Positions 10,845 to 23,600 of a stretch of 38,068 nucleotides of DNA are shown here, in pieces (position 1 is the first letter of the stretch; each line of letters opens with the position of its first letter). The notes under the pieces are model-generated. The model searched no databases, was not told the DNA's origin, and worked only from the letters and a program-made list of their open reading frames with translations. A program made the translations under genes and the position numbers. This DNA comes from Clavulina sp. PMI_390 (taxonomy: Eukaryota; Basidiomycota; Agaricomycetes; Cantharellales; Hydnaceae). The stretch is taken from the NCBI GenBank assembly GCA_015039315.1, contig WIDE01000196.1, positions 1 through 38,068 of the forward strand, written 5' to 3'.

Positions 10845-13800
10845 ATGTCGGCGCGCTCTCGCAAGAGATCTCGCTCTCCAGTAGCACCTGCAGATGCTTC
10901 CCCGCCACCTACCACGTCGTATGGCCCGGCGGACTGGCAAAGGAGCTGGTCCCGACTAGCGGATCTTGGTGCGCACCACCGTTTTGTCTCCGACTCAGCC
11001 TCCGCGTCTCACCTCTCGTCTAGGCTTCCCGGACTATGCCCCGCCACGATCTGGACACGATGAGGACGAGATGTCTGAAATTCTCGTGAAAAACGGCTAC
11101 AAGGCTCGTTCATTATTGAATGATTCTGCTCGGGTATGTGTTTGCTGCCATGCGCTATTAGGTGGTTCCGCCTCACATGTTGAAATAACATTCTGCCGTT
11201 TTCTACACCACCACCTGCACAGCAACTCGAGACGTTTGATGCCCACAACCTTATCCACGATGGCTTCGCCAAGCATGGCTATATCCACCTCCACATGCTG
11301 GGCCAGCTGATGCTCGACGTCACGGGCCGTCAGGCCGAATCCCATCCTCAAGTCGGGTAAGATATTACACCACTTGTGTCCGAAACTCCGTCAACCGGCA
11401 GTTTTACTAACAAACCGCCCTGTCCACCTAATTTACCCTTTATCATCATCAGGCCCTCCACCTATCGGTTGCCCCCGAAAATCACCGTGCACGATTCAAA
11501 GCGAAATGCATGGATTGCGGACCTCGCCAACCCGGATATTCCGCTCAGCAAGCTCAGCACAGGCTCCATCCCAAACACGTTCAAGGGCCATGACCTCCTT
11601 GACATGCTGCATAAACACAGCATTCCAATTGACCGCGCCGTATGGTACGTTCGCGTGCTCGGGGCACACGAGACGGTAAGCATACATACTCTATATCCAA
11701 CGACTCATTCGCTGCCACTGCACTAAAACGTGTTCTGACCTGACATGACAACAACACGGTTCGGAAACCCAATATCGTCTCATCTCCCCTCAACCCAACC
11801 CAGCATGTCATGCGGTCTCGGCCCAACTTCAATTCGACCCAATACAGCATCGATTGGACAAACATCGTTGTCACGCATCTGAAGAAGCAACTGGGCGAAA
11901 TTATGTTACCAACACCTTATCGTCCTGGATTGACTATCCGACAGCCATTCCAAGGCGTTCTGGGCGATCCTGAATCGCGCGACCGATGGATTTCTCGCTT
12001 CTCCTATTCGTAAGTATCACAAAAAAGCTGTGGGTTTGAGTGGAGGGGGCGGCGGTTCTTTTGTTGTTGATGCTGACGTCAAATCTCATTTGTCATTTCC
12101 ACTCACACCCCCATATCGGTATCCGCGCCTCCACCTCCCGCTCTTCGGTCTAGTCTCGCCTTGCTGAGGGAATTCGTCTCCGAGGGCTTAGTGGACCAGC
12201 CCACGTTTATGTCATGGCTCGCCGCCATTCTATTGAGCTGCAACCTTGCTCAGCTCGAATTCGTCATCCAGATTGTGGAGGAGCATTTCGAGACGTTGCT
12301 CGAGAATCGGGCCTATCTCGCCCCGTTTTTGGAAGCTTGTCTCACACGACTCAACGAAGTCAGTGCACTGCATAGCATCATCTCATTAGCGGCCATCATT
12401 ACCCTCTAATCTCATCTCGTTTCCGTTTCTCTTTCTCTTCATTTAGATGGAGTCCAATCCACTGAAAGAGAATCTGGCCGCGACAATGGCTGATCTCGGA
12501 GGTTTCTTACAGGCATGTCCTTTCCCATTTCCGCCCTCCCCTCGTGCCCTCCATATACACACATACTAAATCCCCATCATGAATCCAATCTACCCCAATC
12601 CAATCCAATTCACCCATCCTGCCAATTTCACAGAGAGCCCTACTCATTCGACCCGAATCATTAATCCACCCTCGGCTATGGATGATCCACGGAACATTAC
12701 TGCGCTCCATACTCGTCGAGAACCCCGAACCTTCTGCGGTCGTCATCGCAGAGCTCCCGGAGAACGTGCCTGATGTGTGCGCCTCGCTCCGGCGGGAGTA
12801 TGATGATGTTGCGGCGCGAGTGGACGCGCTGTTGTTCCGGACGCTCCCCCCACGGGAGGCGAAGAACCTCCGGTCGACTTTGGCCGATATCAAGGTGTGT
12901 GTCCCTTTCTCCGCTCTCGTTCTGTTCTGTTCTTTCTCTCTCGGTGATGATACCCCACCAGCGCCGGCGCCCGGGGTGTAGAGTCTAAGTGTTGTGAGGG
13001 ACATTCACTAACACGGTTCTATTTTGCTTTGCTAGCTCCTCAATACTATCGGCCCTTCAACACATCTCTCCGATCTAGACTATTTCCCTACAGCATCATC
13101 GGCATCAACATCTACATCATCCCAAGAAGCAGCAGCAACAGCATTATCATCCCTCTCGCTAGACCGTGACACCTTTCGCACTAAACTACACACGCTCCTC
13201 ACATGGGCGTCCACCTCGCAATGCGGGCCGCACAAGCGGTACGCAGCTGCGTCCCTGATCATGCTGTGGCAGGACCGCCAAGAAAGCGACCCAGCATCTG
13301 CTCTGGGTGCATCGGCTGCATCGAGACTGCAGCAGCCTAATCAGTCGCCGACGTCTGGTATACCACCGCCGTCGCTTATACAGACGGAGCTCCTAGAGTG
13401 GTTAGATACGAGTGAGGTAGCGAGGGATCGCGAGCGTAATGGTGCGGGCGTAGCGTTGCTGTTTGGAGAGCTCGTTAGAGCTGGGCTTTTTGACATCTCA
13501 CATCTGGTCAAGAGAGTGTGGGTAAGGAGAATTGGCGTTGGCGCTAGTAGAGCTCCTCCCGTTTCCGAGGTATGTGCTGCTTTCGCTCAACCAATTTCTA
13601 TACCCACAATCTAACCATACGCATTCATACTTGTTCGTCAATATAGGTAGTCGCTGAGAACCGCCAGGAATACCTCAAGATCATCCCTATTCCTGAGGCC
13701 AAGGACTCCGTCCGAGCGGATAAACTGTTTGCGTTGTATGGAAGTGCGGACTCGACGCAGCAAGAGGAGCGCGACAAGATCGAGGAGCTGCAGATCAAGC

Positions 13801-16800
13801 TCGTGCTTGCCGTTCCAGACCTTTTCCCTGGTGAATACTTTCTTATACCCTGGTGTTGTGGGCCGATGCACTAATCACACTGTTTGCGCGTTTTTGTGTT
13901 ATATATGCATAGATCTGGAGGTTGGTGAACAAGAGATTACCATCTCGGAAGACGGCGCGGTCGTGTCGCCTGCCCAGCCTCATCTTTTGCCTTTTGCAAA
14001 TGCTGAGGTTGCGTATAATTTTCTCATGCCAGCGGTTTGGGCATACATCAGCAGGTATGTGCATCGACCATTTTGCCAATAGTGTTTTGACGAATAATTA
14101 TTATCTTGCATAGCCGTCCCTCGTCTGACCCTATCGAGCCTCATGTGTTCTGCTACGTGGCTCGGACACTCGCTTCATGCGCTTGCCACCACATCATAAA
14201 GGAGGTGGGCGTCCTCTTTCCCTAGGGATTGGCGTGACCTCGTATGCTGATTTTATCATTCCATTTAGCTCTGCTTGCATCTTCTGAAGATGAATCCGAA
14301 TCCTGAGCTTGTCCAAGCTGCTCTGGATACGCTTCGTGCTCACTTGGACATTTGGGCCGCCATGGACGCTACGGATGATATCGTTGAGACCTTGCAAGGC
14401 TATCTGGCTACGCAAGATAGCCCCTCGGAGCAATCCAGTCGCCATCTTACACAGTTCATTCGCGATATAAGCTCATTAAGGCAGATAGGTGACGTGAACT
14501 CCCTTGACGAGGATGATTTGAACCTTCCGACCTCCAAGGTACGTCTCGTGTGTCCTTGCGTGATGCTCACCCATTCATCTTTGGCGTCTGGTGACATTAG
14601 GGTAACGAGAAGACCGCAGTTCTCGTACCCGAGATACTGGAACTCATCCGCTCACCACTGCTCAACGCCGATATGAGTACCACCCTTCGAAATCGCTATG
14701 ATCCAACTACCAAATGGACGAGCAGCTTGTGGGAAAGCACGCTCTCAACCATATACCGTCTCTCTTTTGGAACTTACCCACCCGAAGGGGATCAGGACGT
14801 TGTCATGCGGCTCGCCAAGGTGCTCGAGGAGTCTGGAAATGCATTATCCCTTGAACTTGATATCGAGACCAGGGCATGGTTTCATGGGAGAGGACATCGG
14901 CTCTTATCAACATTTGACGAGCGGATGTGGTCTGCCACCGAACTCCTCCTTTCGCACCTCGTCGATCGCTGTGTGATCAGCTCGGTTACGGTCCTGCAGG
15001 GCCTCGTCTTTCCTACCTGGGCGACTGTTCTGGACGATTCGGTTGCTCCCTTGCTGGTACCCCTTCAGCATACTATCAACCTTGCTCAACGTCTGCTCGT
15101 GGTCAATCTCACCTTGCCCATCACAATTCAGGAAGAAGACCAAGCTCGTATCGTCGAGGGACACCATCTCCGTGGTCAGCTCGGTATGATTCACACACGG
15201 CGAGACGCCGTCAAGGTCTTCCAAGCGCTTGCCAGTCTTGTTGCGCTGGAACATCGTAAAGGCATCTCGGATGAGATGAAAGATGCTGCGCGTGGGGTGA
15301 GGGTTCATGTTAGCAATCGCACAACCTTTCGACGCCTTGCGGCGAGGTTCATCGAGGATGCGCGAAATGTATTCTGCCACTCACCAGAAGAGATTTCGTG
15401 CACCGGGAGCCCGTTAGAGGACGGCCTGTTAGAGACCTTGGAGATGCTTATTATGCCAACTGCGACTGAACGTACGTGAACCGTCTATCTAATTACACAC
15501 CCCTCTGATTATCTCACATGTACATCTTGTTGCCTCGAATAGGAGGTGATGAAATGCCCACCTCGCCACAACTCGACCTATTCGACATAGGATCCATTCT
15601 TTCCCTTATGAACCCCTGGAGTATTCCGACGGCAATGATGGAGCTGCAGCTTTCCTTCAAGCGCCTCACTATCGCAATGACCGACGGAAACCAGCGCGAG
15701 GAAGCAATGAATGCTATGAGCACATTCTTCCAGCATTCTCTTGCTCCTGAGCAGACCGATCTCGTCGCAGGGGTACTTCAGGGGATGCAAGGTGTTCTTG
15801 CCGAAAGAGTGAGTGATCGCTGAAACCTGTGGATCTCATTACTGGACATGACGCTGACTGTGGAGTTCGGTATAGTTCTTTGAATCGGGGCTTGAACGCC
15901 TGGCTCTTCTGCTAGGTGAACTTCTCGAAGCTGTTGAAGTACATCAGATCGATGACTTTCTTCGCAGCGCAGGCGAAGTGCTTCGTCTTCTGGCGGCTGT
16001 TCTACTCCCTCTTAGGGAGAAGGACAAAACGCCAGCAATCTCTCCCACAACTCATCGGACTGTTGTGACCAGACTATGCGATTGTTTCCAGGCTTGCATT
16101 ACATCCCTGATGCGAATGCCACATGATGCTCGTACGCCGCCGTTGTTGGCAGTCCATCGTTGGTTCGAGCGAATCATGCTCTTGCTACGGCTGACACAGT
16201 TCCACGTCTCATTCCGTGCGGAGGATACGAGCTTTATCATTGACATCATGGCCGTACTCTTGTCATTGTTATCGGTACGCTTATTTGTCTCTTTCGTTGA
16301 TTCTTGACGCTGAGCATATCCTCGTAATATTCATCGCAGGCATTTTATGCTCAAAGTCGATTGATTCTTGATACAACCGTCGTAGCTGCTACCCTTGATA
16401 CCCTGGCGTATGCTCTATCAGGTGCGTGTATATTTTATCTGTCCAAGCGATCCCTTCCGATACGAACCTCCTTATCACTATAGATGGATCTCGCGTAACA
16501 TCAACCGGGGTTGTCCAATGCCCAGCTTCTCCCCGCGAAGCCCCAGAACTCCTTGATCGGCTCCCCGTGGACGTGGCTGCCAGAATCCGCTTCCTTATCC
16601 TATTCAAACCCAAGGATCCGCGTGTCGCTGGGCTGTACATGGCAAAGCGTGTTCCGAACACGTCCCGTCTGGTTCTGGGCGAGCCTCTTCAGGGTCGACC
16701 ATGGGAGTGGATGCCATACAATGCTCCACCTGCTCCCACTGACCTGCCTCCACGTTCCGATTCGCCTCCACCGCTGACGAACAACACTTCCATCTCTCTC

Positions 16801-17910
16801 GACCAGTTCATACTTCGAGCCCCGTTCGAAGCTTCTCGGCCACTCGTCGCACTGAACGAAACGCGTGTCGATGTCGCGCTCAGGAAAAACCGCGATCGAT
16901 TTTATGGCGAGACGATGTACGAGCGCGACTGGCGCGATGGGCGCACTACTTCTACTTCCCAATTGCTCGATCAGACTCCCGAGCCCGAAGACGGGGTTGA
17001 GGATGGCGAGGAGGAAGGATTTAGCGCCGTCGGGAGTGTTGGTGATGCACCTCATAGGATGTACGCCCTCAACGATGAGATGACTCTCTCTGGTGCAGAG
17101 GGCAAAATGACACCCTCAGGATCGGCTGGATCTGCGTCAGCTTCAGGTCTCTTTGGCAGCTCGCCTAGCAGTCTGGGCCGCTCCAGTGCACCTGGATCTC
17201 CTTTGTCTGCGTCAGCAACCGCCTCGACCTCTTCCTCATCAGGCGCAGCGGGGAGGGGAGGTGCAGCGGCGAAAGCGAACGCTCATGCACAGGGCTCATC
17301 GAGGTTGCGGAACGAGGTCCGCATGTCGAGCAGTAGTGACTCGCTATCATCCAAGACCAGGGCGATGATGACGGCAACAGGGATGCCAGCCCTTCCTGGT
17401 ACCACAGTCACTGCGTCAAGCTCTTCCGGCCGAACTCGCGGCACTGCTGCTACTGCTGCTGGTACACAACCGCAGGCTCAACCTCAAACCCAACTTCGTC
17501 TCAAGCGCAAAGCGACCACTGAGCTTGATGTCGTCGTCGCTGCCTCTACTAGTCCTTCGGTTGCGTCTTCTTCACGCGCTCAAAAGCGTCCTGTACTTCC
17601 CGCATCCAATTCCTCTGCTACGAATACAAGGAGCGCTGCAGCAGCTGCGGCCGGTCTACCACGACTCCCTGGTACTGCACCTGCTGCTGCTCGCCCAGTC
17701 CTCCCTACATCAACTGCGGCTCCTGGTCTTCCAGGTCGACATCCTCTTCCTGCAAAACCTCAATTCGCGAACGCGGCTGCAGGCGTCGTGGGTGCGAGTG
17801 CTAATGATGCAAAGCGAAAGCGAGGTACTACTGGAGTAAGCGGGCTCGGTGTCGGGACTGGAGTGATGTCACCTGACGGGAGTGGAGAGCAGAAGAAGCG
17901 GAGGGTATGA
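10845..17910 (+). CDS. MED12: Mediator subunit 12 (Srb8/Med12), 18 exons, about 1864 aa
   Basis: Exons: 10845-10968, 11024-11133, 11223-11356, 11453-11675, 11804-12009, 12154-12358, 12447-12512, 12634-12894, 13036-13569, 13647-13830, 13913-14054, 14114-14204, 14269-14538, 14601-15471, 15543-15808, 15876-16274, 16340-16421, 16484-17910. Phases are consistent and total 5595 nt. The Med12 signature is at residues 42-65 (FPDYAPPRSGHDEDEMSEIL, then VKNGY). The next conserved block is TYRLPPKITVHDSKRNAWI with GHDLLDMLHKHSIPIDRAVW. The middle is helical. The last exon ends in a long Ser/Ala/Thr/Pro-rich tail with a basic EQKKRRV terminus that could be a nuclear signal. MED12 belongs to the Cdk8 kinase module of Mediator in the nucleus and modulates RNA polymerase II transcription. 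Intron 7 has a GC donor. The start follows a CT-rich leader and is preferred because the basic N-terminus reads directly into the domain. Confidence 0.93.
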
Positions 17911-18168
17911 GCTTGAACTGAACCTAGACGACATTCGATAGTCTATTATGTTCACTCAAGAGGGCGGACGATATTGTTAATTTTGGGCGTGAATTGATTG
18001 CTATGGAGTGTACATGCTGTTGATCTCTACCCTATGCACTCATTTTTTCATCGTTTTATCCCACCCAAGCGCAGCAAGCTCGAGCCTTGAGACCCAGAGC
18101 ACAAAAACCAGATAATCCCTGACATCCATTTGAATGTACTTGATTGAGAACGAGCAGGTGAAAGTGAA
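17911..18168. other. Convergent 3' spacer between MED12 and RidA
   Basis: A short spacer between two stop codons facing each other. It should contain both 3' UTRs. No gene and no distinctive repeat were seen. Confidence 0.5.
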
Positions 18169-18883
18169 TTAATCATATGTAGCAACGCATTCGATCTCGA
18201 CCAGGACATCCTTGGGGAGACGCGCAACCTCCACAGTGCTTCGTGCAGGCTTGTTCTCGTTCTTGGAAAAGTACTCGCCATAGACGCCGTTCATAGCAGC
18301 AAAGTCACCCATGTTCTTGAGGAAGACCTTGAGGCGGGGGGAAAGAAGCGGGGAGTTAGAATATATAGTGCGGTGGGTTTGGTGCATAATGAATTGAGTG
18401 AGTGTGCAGTGGATGACTTACGGTGGTTTTCACGACGCGGGTGGCATCGCTGCCGCTAGCCTTGAGGACGGCGTCCATGTTCGCAAGGACTTGTTTCTGG
18501 ACGTGATGGCATGTTGTTAGTTTGTGGGTGATGCTGCATATCTGCATAGACGAATGGATGCTTGAACGCACCGTTTGGGCCTCGATGGCGCCTTCAACGA
18601 TATCTCCAGCTGGCGTCGCTGGAAGGTTACCCGAGAGGAAGACGTATGGCCCGGCCTTGATAGCCTGAGAGTAAGGTCCCAGAGCACCAGGCGCGTCTTG
18701 TTATCCAGAGTATGTGGTGTTAGCATACAAGAGGCATACGATGTCGAGGTCGTCCGGATGTTGACAGCAAAGGAGGGAGGTTTGATAGTGTGAGTCATTC
18801 GAACTGTCAACAACAACACCGTTGAGCGACTAGTAGCTCAGTGACCCACCCGTAGTGGAAACAGCGCTGATGGACACGGACAT
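18169..18883 (-). CDS. RidA/YjgF/YER057c family enamine/imine deaminase, four exons
   Basis: Minus-strand exons 18883-18850, 18696-18572, 18496-18422 and 18327-18169 join in phase into a 130-aa protein, the normal length of the family. Recognisable blocks are [20 protein letters not shown] (residues 13-32), [43 protein letters not shown], and the C-terminal ARST...VEIECVA containing the conserved arginine (Arg107) and glutamates (122/124) near the active site. RidA proteins hydrolyse reactive 2-aminoacrylate and other enamines/imines made by PLP enzymes; fungal versions are cytosolic or mitochondrial. No clear targeting peptide is visible, so cytosol is more likely. It is transcribed divergently from proteasome alpha5. 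The intron 1 region reappears near 31.99 kb as one edge of a segmental duplication. Confidence 0.93.
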
Positions 18884-19170
18884 GTTTCTTGATGCGTTCT
18901 GGGAATCAAGTCGAGCTCAGTGACTGGATGTTCCAACATTGGACTGTGGGGCTCACGATGTGACGGGTAAGGTGTTGACGGCTCACAGAGATGTTGCTAG
19001 CCCTGTAGAAGGCTCCAAGACTACTTGAGGATGCTCGTAGGTGGTGAGGGCTTAGTACACGGATGGCTATCGATCGAAGCATTTCCTTATATTGTCTCTG
19101 CACGTGAACCCAACCCAAACAGAGTTACTTTTCCCACGCTTACGGACGCGCGTACTACTCACCAGACACA
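18884..19170. promoter_or_regulatory. Divergent promoter region, RidA / proteasome alpha5
   Basis: The 287 bp between the RidA start and the alpha5 start hold both promoters. A related sequence stands before the degraded alpha5 copy (about 32070-32305), so blocks shared by the two, such as GATGCTCGTAGGTGGTGA, may be promoter elements or simply recent common descent. No yeast-type PACE element was recognised. Confidence 0.5.
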
Positions 19171-20337
19171 ATGTTCTTGACGCGCTCAGAGTACGGTCAG
19201 TAATTATTCGAATCGGCCTACATGGCAGGATTCTGAGTGCTCATGACTGCTGTTTAGATCGTGGTGTTAACACCTTCTCGCCCGAGGGACGGTTGTTCCA
19301 AGGTACGCGCTCCATGCATCTGGAAAGCTTACGAGGATTTTGTCCTTAATGTTTTTCATCCAATCCTACAGTCGAATATGCTATGGAGGCCATCAAGGTT
19401 CGTTGTGCAGTGGGATGCATGATCTCTCCGTTATGATGCTCACGACACATCAATTCCTTAGCTTGGTTCCACCACAGTAGGAATCGTTACCCCACAAGGC
19501 GTCGTACTTGGGGTAGAGAAGCGCGTCCAGTCACCACTACTAGAAGCCTCTTCGATCGAGAAGATTATGGAGATTGACCGTCATCTGGGATGCGCCATGT
19601 CAGGTCTCACTGCCGACGCGCGAACCATCATCGACCACGCACGCGTCACCGCGCAAAACCACGCCTTCACTTATGACGAAGCTATCAAAGTGGAAAGTGT
19701 GACGCAAGCAGTGTGTGATCTAGCGCTGCGATTCGGTGAGGGTGTGCATGGCGATGAGGCGATGATGGTATGTGTCGTATTGTATCGAGAGCTGTACATT
19801 TCACTCACTTTCCTGTTCTCACTTAGTCTCGGCCGTTTGGTGTTGCACTTCTGATCGCTGGTATTGATGAGCTCGGACCGCAACTGCATGTCTCCTCCCC
19901 TCGTCCTACCCTTTCCTTCCACTCACTCCTCGGTCTTACTCCATATAGATATCACACCGATCCTTCAGGAACTTTCACAAAATACAGTGCGATGGCAATA
20001 GGGAGCGGCTCTGAAGCGGCACAGAGCGAGCTTCAGGACAAGTATCATAAGGCATGTCATATGCCCATCGCTCTCCGTTCCACCTCCGATCTCACGCATT
20101 TGCCGCATGACAGCAAATGACTCTGCAGGAGGCTCACTCGCTGATACTCAAAGTGCTAAAGCAAGTGATGGAGGAGAAGCTTGATGCGCATAATGTCCAG
20201 CTATCACAGGTATGTTGCAGTCTTCGCTTCGGCGGGTTGTATCTCAAAGCTGTCTTCATTTTCCTTAGGTCACAAAGGAGAAGGGCTTTGAGATTCTTGA
20301 TGAGACACGGCTCTCATCACTCATTGAGGCTATGTAA
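19171..20337 (+). CDS. PUP2: 20S proteasome subunit alpha type 5, eight exons, 242 aa
   Basis: Exons 19171-19195, 19258-19302, 19372-19397, 19462-19767, 19827-19885, 19949-20051, 20114-20209 and 20269-20337 give 242 aa, in the family's usual range. The alpha-subunit N-terminal signature is complete ([20 protein letters not shown] then [16 protein letters not shown]), followed by [26 protein letters not shown], the acidic-loop GEG, the Tyr-His-Thr-Asp-Pro-Ser-Gly strand, and [17 protein letters not shown]. Alpha5 sits in the outer heptameric ring of the 20S core and is structural, not proteolytic. Introns 5 (19886-19948) and 6 (20052-20113) start with GC, both as GCATGT; reading phase and the homologous copy at 33.0-33.2 kb, which has GT at both places, support these boundaries. 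This copy is intact, so it is the likely functional gene. Confidence 0.95.
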
Positions 20338-20657
20338 TTTTTGTGTACTACCTGACAATCAAAACTTTGTTCATCCCTCCACTACCCTGGCTGCTAACTC
20401 CGGAGTGCTCTATTAAGTGCATCCCCCGGGCCTAACTGCCATGGCTGTTTGAGATTACTATTCAAAGCATGTGCCTCCTGTAGCCTCTCCTGCTCTCATG
20501 TGTTGCTTCTGATTAAGATCAGTGCAAATGCAACAAGTTAAGTTTCATTGATGTGTTCCAAGGTGACAGTGTACTTGAAAACCTGGAGGTCAAGGAAATC
20601 ATAAAGGAAGAAAGCACATATTTAATGAGGAACAAGAAAACTAGGACCCAATGGAGG
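20338..20657. other. Convergent spacer between alpha5 and NLR gene
   Basis: The 320 bp hold two 3' UTRs facing each other. Sequence composition changes here: CpG is common up to the alpha5 stop and becomes rare beyond it. A diverged second copy occurs at about 33345-33691. Confidence 0.6.
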
Positions 20658-23600
20658 CTACTGCCGGAGACAAGTGTAACAATCTGCCCAGTTGCTTCCA
20701 ATAGCCATTTTATCAAAGTTTAATCTGACTCTGGTGCTCATGTCATGACCAGTTCTTCCAACTAAGCGTTCATCATATATGTTGACTCTCATGTTGGGAG
20801 GGATCCATAGGAGGAGTTCACCATTGGGGCCTTTGATCCAGCCTTCCTGAGTGGTGAGAGGCCATGTAGGAGCAAGTTGAGTATGGAAACAGTGGTTGGC
20901 AGTTGTGAGATCATATACTGCTGTCTGGGACTGGACATCCCACAGGCAAATGGTCTTGTCTAAAGAGCCAGAGGCAAGCAGTGCGCCATCAGGGGAGAAT
21001 GCCACAGAGTATACATAGCCATCATGACCTGTGAGAGGCTCTCCCTTCTGGGTCTGGGACTGGACATCCCACAGGCAGATGGTNNNNNNNNNNNNNNNNN
21101 NNNNNNNNNNNNNNNNNNNNNNNNNNNNNNNNNNNNNNNNNNNNNNNNNNNNNNNNNNNNNNNNNNNNNNNNNNNNNNNNNNNNNNNNNNNNNNNNNNNN
21201 NNNNNNNNNNNNNNNNNNNNNNNNNNNNNNNNNNNNNNNNNNNNNNNNNNNNNNNNNNNNNNNNNNNNNNNNNNNNNNNNNNNNNNNNNNNNNNNNNNNN
21301 NNNNNNNNNNNNNNNNNNNNNNNNNNNNNNNNNNNNNNNNNNNNNNNNNNNNNNNNNNNNNNNNNNNNNNNNNNNNNNNNNNNNNNNNNNNNNNNNNNNN
21401 NNNNNNNNNNNNNNNNNNNNNNNNNNNNNNNNNNNNNNNNNNNNNNNNNNNNNNNNNNNNNNNNNNNNNNNNNNNNNNNNNNNNNNNNNNNNNNNNNNNN
21501 NNNNNNNNNNNNNNNNNNNNNNNNNNNNNNNNNNNNNNNNNNNNNNNNNNNNNNNNNNNNNNNNNNNNNNNNNNNNNNNNNNNNNNNNNNNNNNNNNNNN
21601 NNNNNNNNNNNNNNNNNNNNNNNNNNNNNNNNNNNNNNNNNNNNNNNNNNNNNNNNNNNNNNNNNNNNNNNNNNNNNNNNNNNNNNNNNNNNNNNNNNNN
21701 NNNNNNNNNNNNNNNNNNNNNNNNNNNNNNNNNNNNNNNNNNNNNNNNNNNNNNNNNNNNNNNNNNNNNNNNNNNNNNNNNNNNNNNNNNNNNNNNNNNN
21801 NNNNNNNNNNNNNNNNNNNNNNNNNNNNNNNNNNNNNNNNNNNNNNNNNNNNNNNNNNNNNNNNNNNNNNNNNNNNNNNNNNNNNNNNNNNNNNNNNNNN
21901 NNNNNNNNNNNNNNNNNNNNNNNNNNNNNNNNNNNNNNNNNNNNNNNNNNNNNNNNNNNNNNNNNNNNNNNNNNNNNNNNNNNNNNNNNNNNNAGAGCCA
22001 GAGGCAAGCAGTGTGCCATCAGGGGAGAATGCCACAGATTGCACAGATCTACTATGACCTCCTTGAGGCTTTCCTTCCTTCAGGTGGACCTGGCCACTCC
22101 GCATATCCCACAGCCAAATACTCCCATCTACTAAGCCAGCTGCAACCAACCACTTGTTTGGAGCCACTGCAACACTACAAATTCCAGCATCATGTTGAAA
22201 TGTATGTCTTAGTGCAGGCCATGCTTTCATCTCTCCAGAGGTGATGGAAAGAACTCCTTGGAAATCCTTAACAAGGGAGCATAGTGGTGAAGATTGTGGG
22301 ATAAATGGTAGAGTGCTCAGGTAAAGATGAGGCACACTCAGAGTAATTGGCATTGCAAAGAAGGCAACAAAGTGTTGTGCCTCTTGAATACACTTCATGA
22401 GTTCAGAGTGCAACTAAAGGATGTTTTGCTATCAGCTCCTGCCCTACAATCACAGAGCACAAAAAAGCACATCACATACTAGATGGGATTCAGTCTGTAA
22501 CAAGCTCAGGGCTGTCAGTGGAGAGGAGCTGATCAGACTCATAACCTCTAGCCAGTAGAGCAATTGAGTGGTAGACAGCAACTGCTTAATTTTTTCAGCA
22601 ACCTTGTGCCTAATATGATCCAATGCTACAACATGTGTGGCCCAGAACAGGCAGGCATAAGAAAGAGTTTTTCCAATATGCTCCTCTATCAAGACAGAAA
22701 GATTTTCTACCTCTGAGTTAAGCTTGAATGATGTTTTCAGTTGGAAGATGTTGAAATGCAACCCATGCTTTTGATCTTGCATGGCTTGAAAGCACCCTAT
22801 GGCCATCAGCAAGTTTGCTTCACCAAGGTCAACAGCATAAGCTTTACTGTTCTCTTTATCTTTCAGAAAGTCAGTGAAAGATGTGTGGAGTGGGACAAGC
22901 AGATGGTTAGAATCATGAGTCCCAGAAATCAGAGATGCTAGTCTCTGCAACAGCCGCTGGGCTTCTAATACAGGATCTTCAGTGTTACTGGGCCACTGAG
23001 ATTGGCACAGCATAATGTATGATGTCAAGGACAGTGGCTCCTGTGCAGCCACCAGGATACCTAGGATCATCTTGAGGATAGGTGAAGCCTTCTTAAAGGT
23101 GGATGTAAGGACTTTCTGATATAGTTCATAGAGTGTATTCATCTGAGAATCAAGAATGCTTCTTAGTCTCTCAATAGGACTAATTTCAGCATGTCCATCA
23201 TCATCATTCATGATGTAGAGGCAGGCAGTAGAAGCCCACTGGAATGACTCCTCAGATTTGACTGCAAGTTGAGTCAATTCCTTTGCATAGTATTTTGCAT
23301 CCTTCTGAAATGCCTTGTGGAGCATGTGTGTGATATAGACAAGGATGTCAGCCTCTGTAGAGTGTTTTGGTATTTTCTCCATGTGCAGCACAGCTCTGCT
23401 TTGTGACACAGGGCTCAAAGCTTTTTGGATATCATGCTCAAAGCGGGTTGTAATGATGACTTGAACATTAGATGGGAGTTTTGAGCCAAGCTCTGCCAGT
23501 AGAGCAAGTATTTCTTCTCGCCTTCTGGTGCCACCAGACTCATCCAGAGCATCAACAACAATCACTGTAGGATGAACAGGTGGGGAAGAATCTGAGGATT

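Larger units (their letters stand above)
18725..21083. repeat. Segmental duplication, copy 1 (contains alpha5 and NLR tail)
   Basis: From within RidA intron 1 through alpha5 and into the WD40 C-terminus of the NLR gene, this sequence matches 31990-34386 in the same order and orientation. The homology is interrupted where copy 2 lacks RidA exon 1 and about 100 nt at the alpha5 3' end. The right limit here is set by the assembly gap. Confidence 0.82.

Noticed and set aside
10969..10998. A 30-nt intron in MED12 (GTGCGC to CTCAG)
   Set aside because: Too short and out of phase with the following domain. The 55-nt intron 10969-11023 restores LADLGFPDYAPP exactly.
21022..22413. Long frames crossing the N-run on both strands
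   Set aside because: They are open only because undetermined bases contain no stops. Only the minus-strand WD40 flanks are real.
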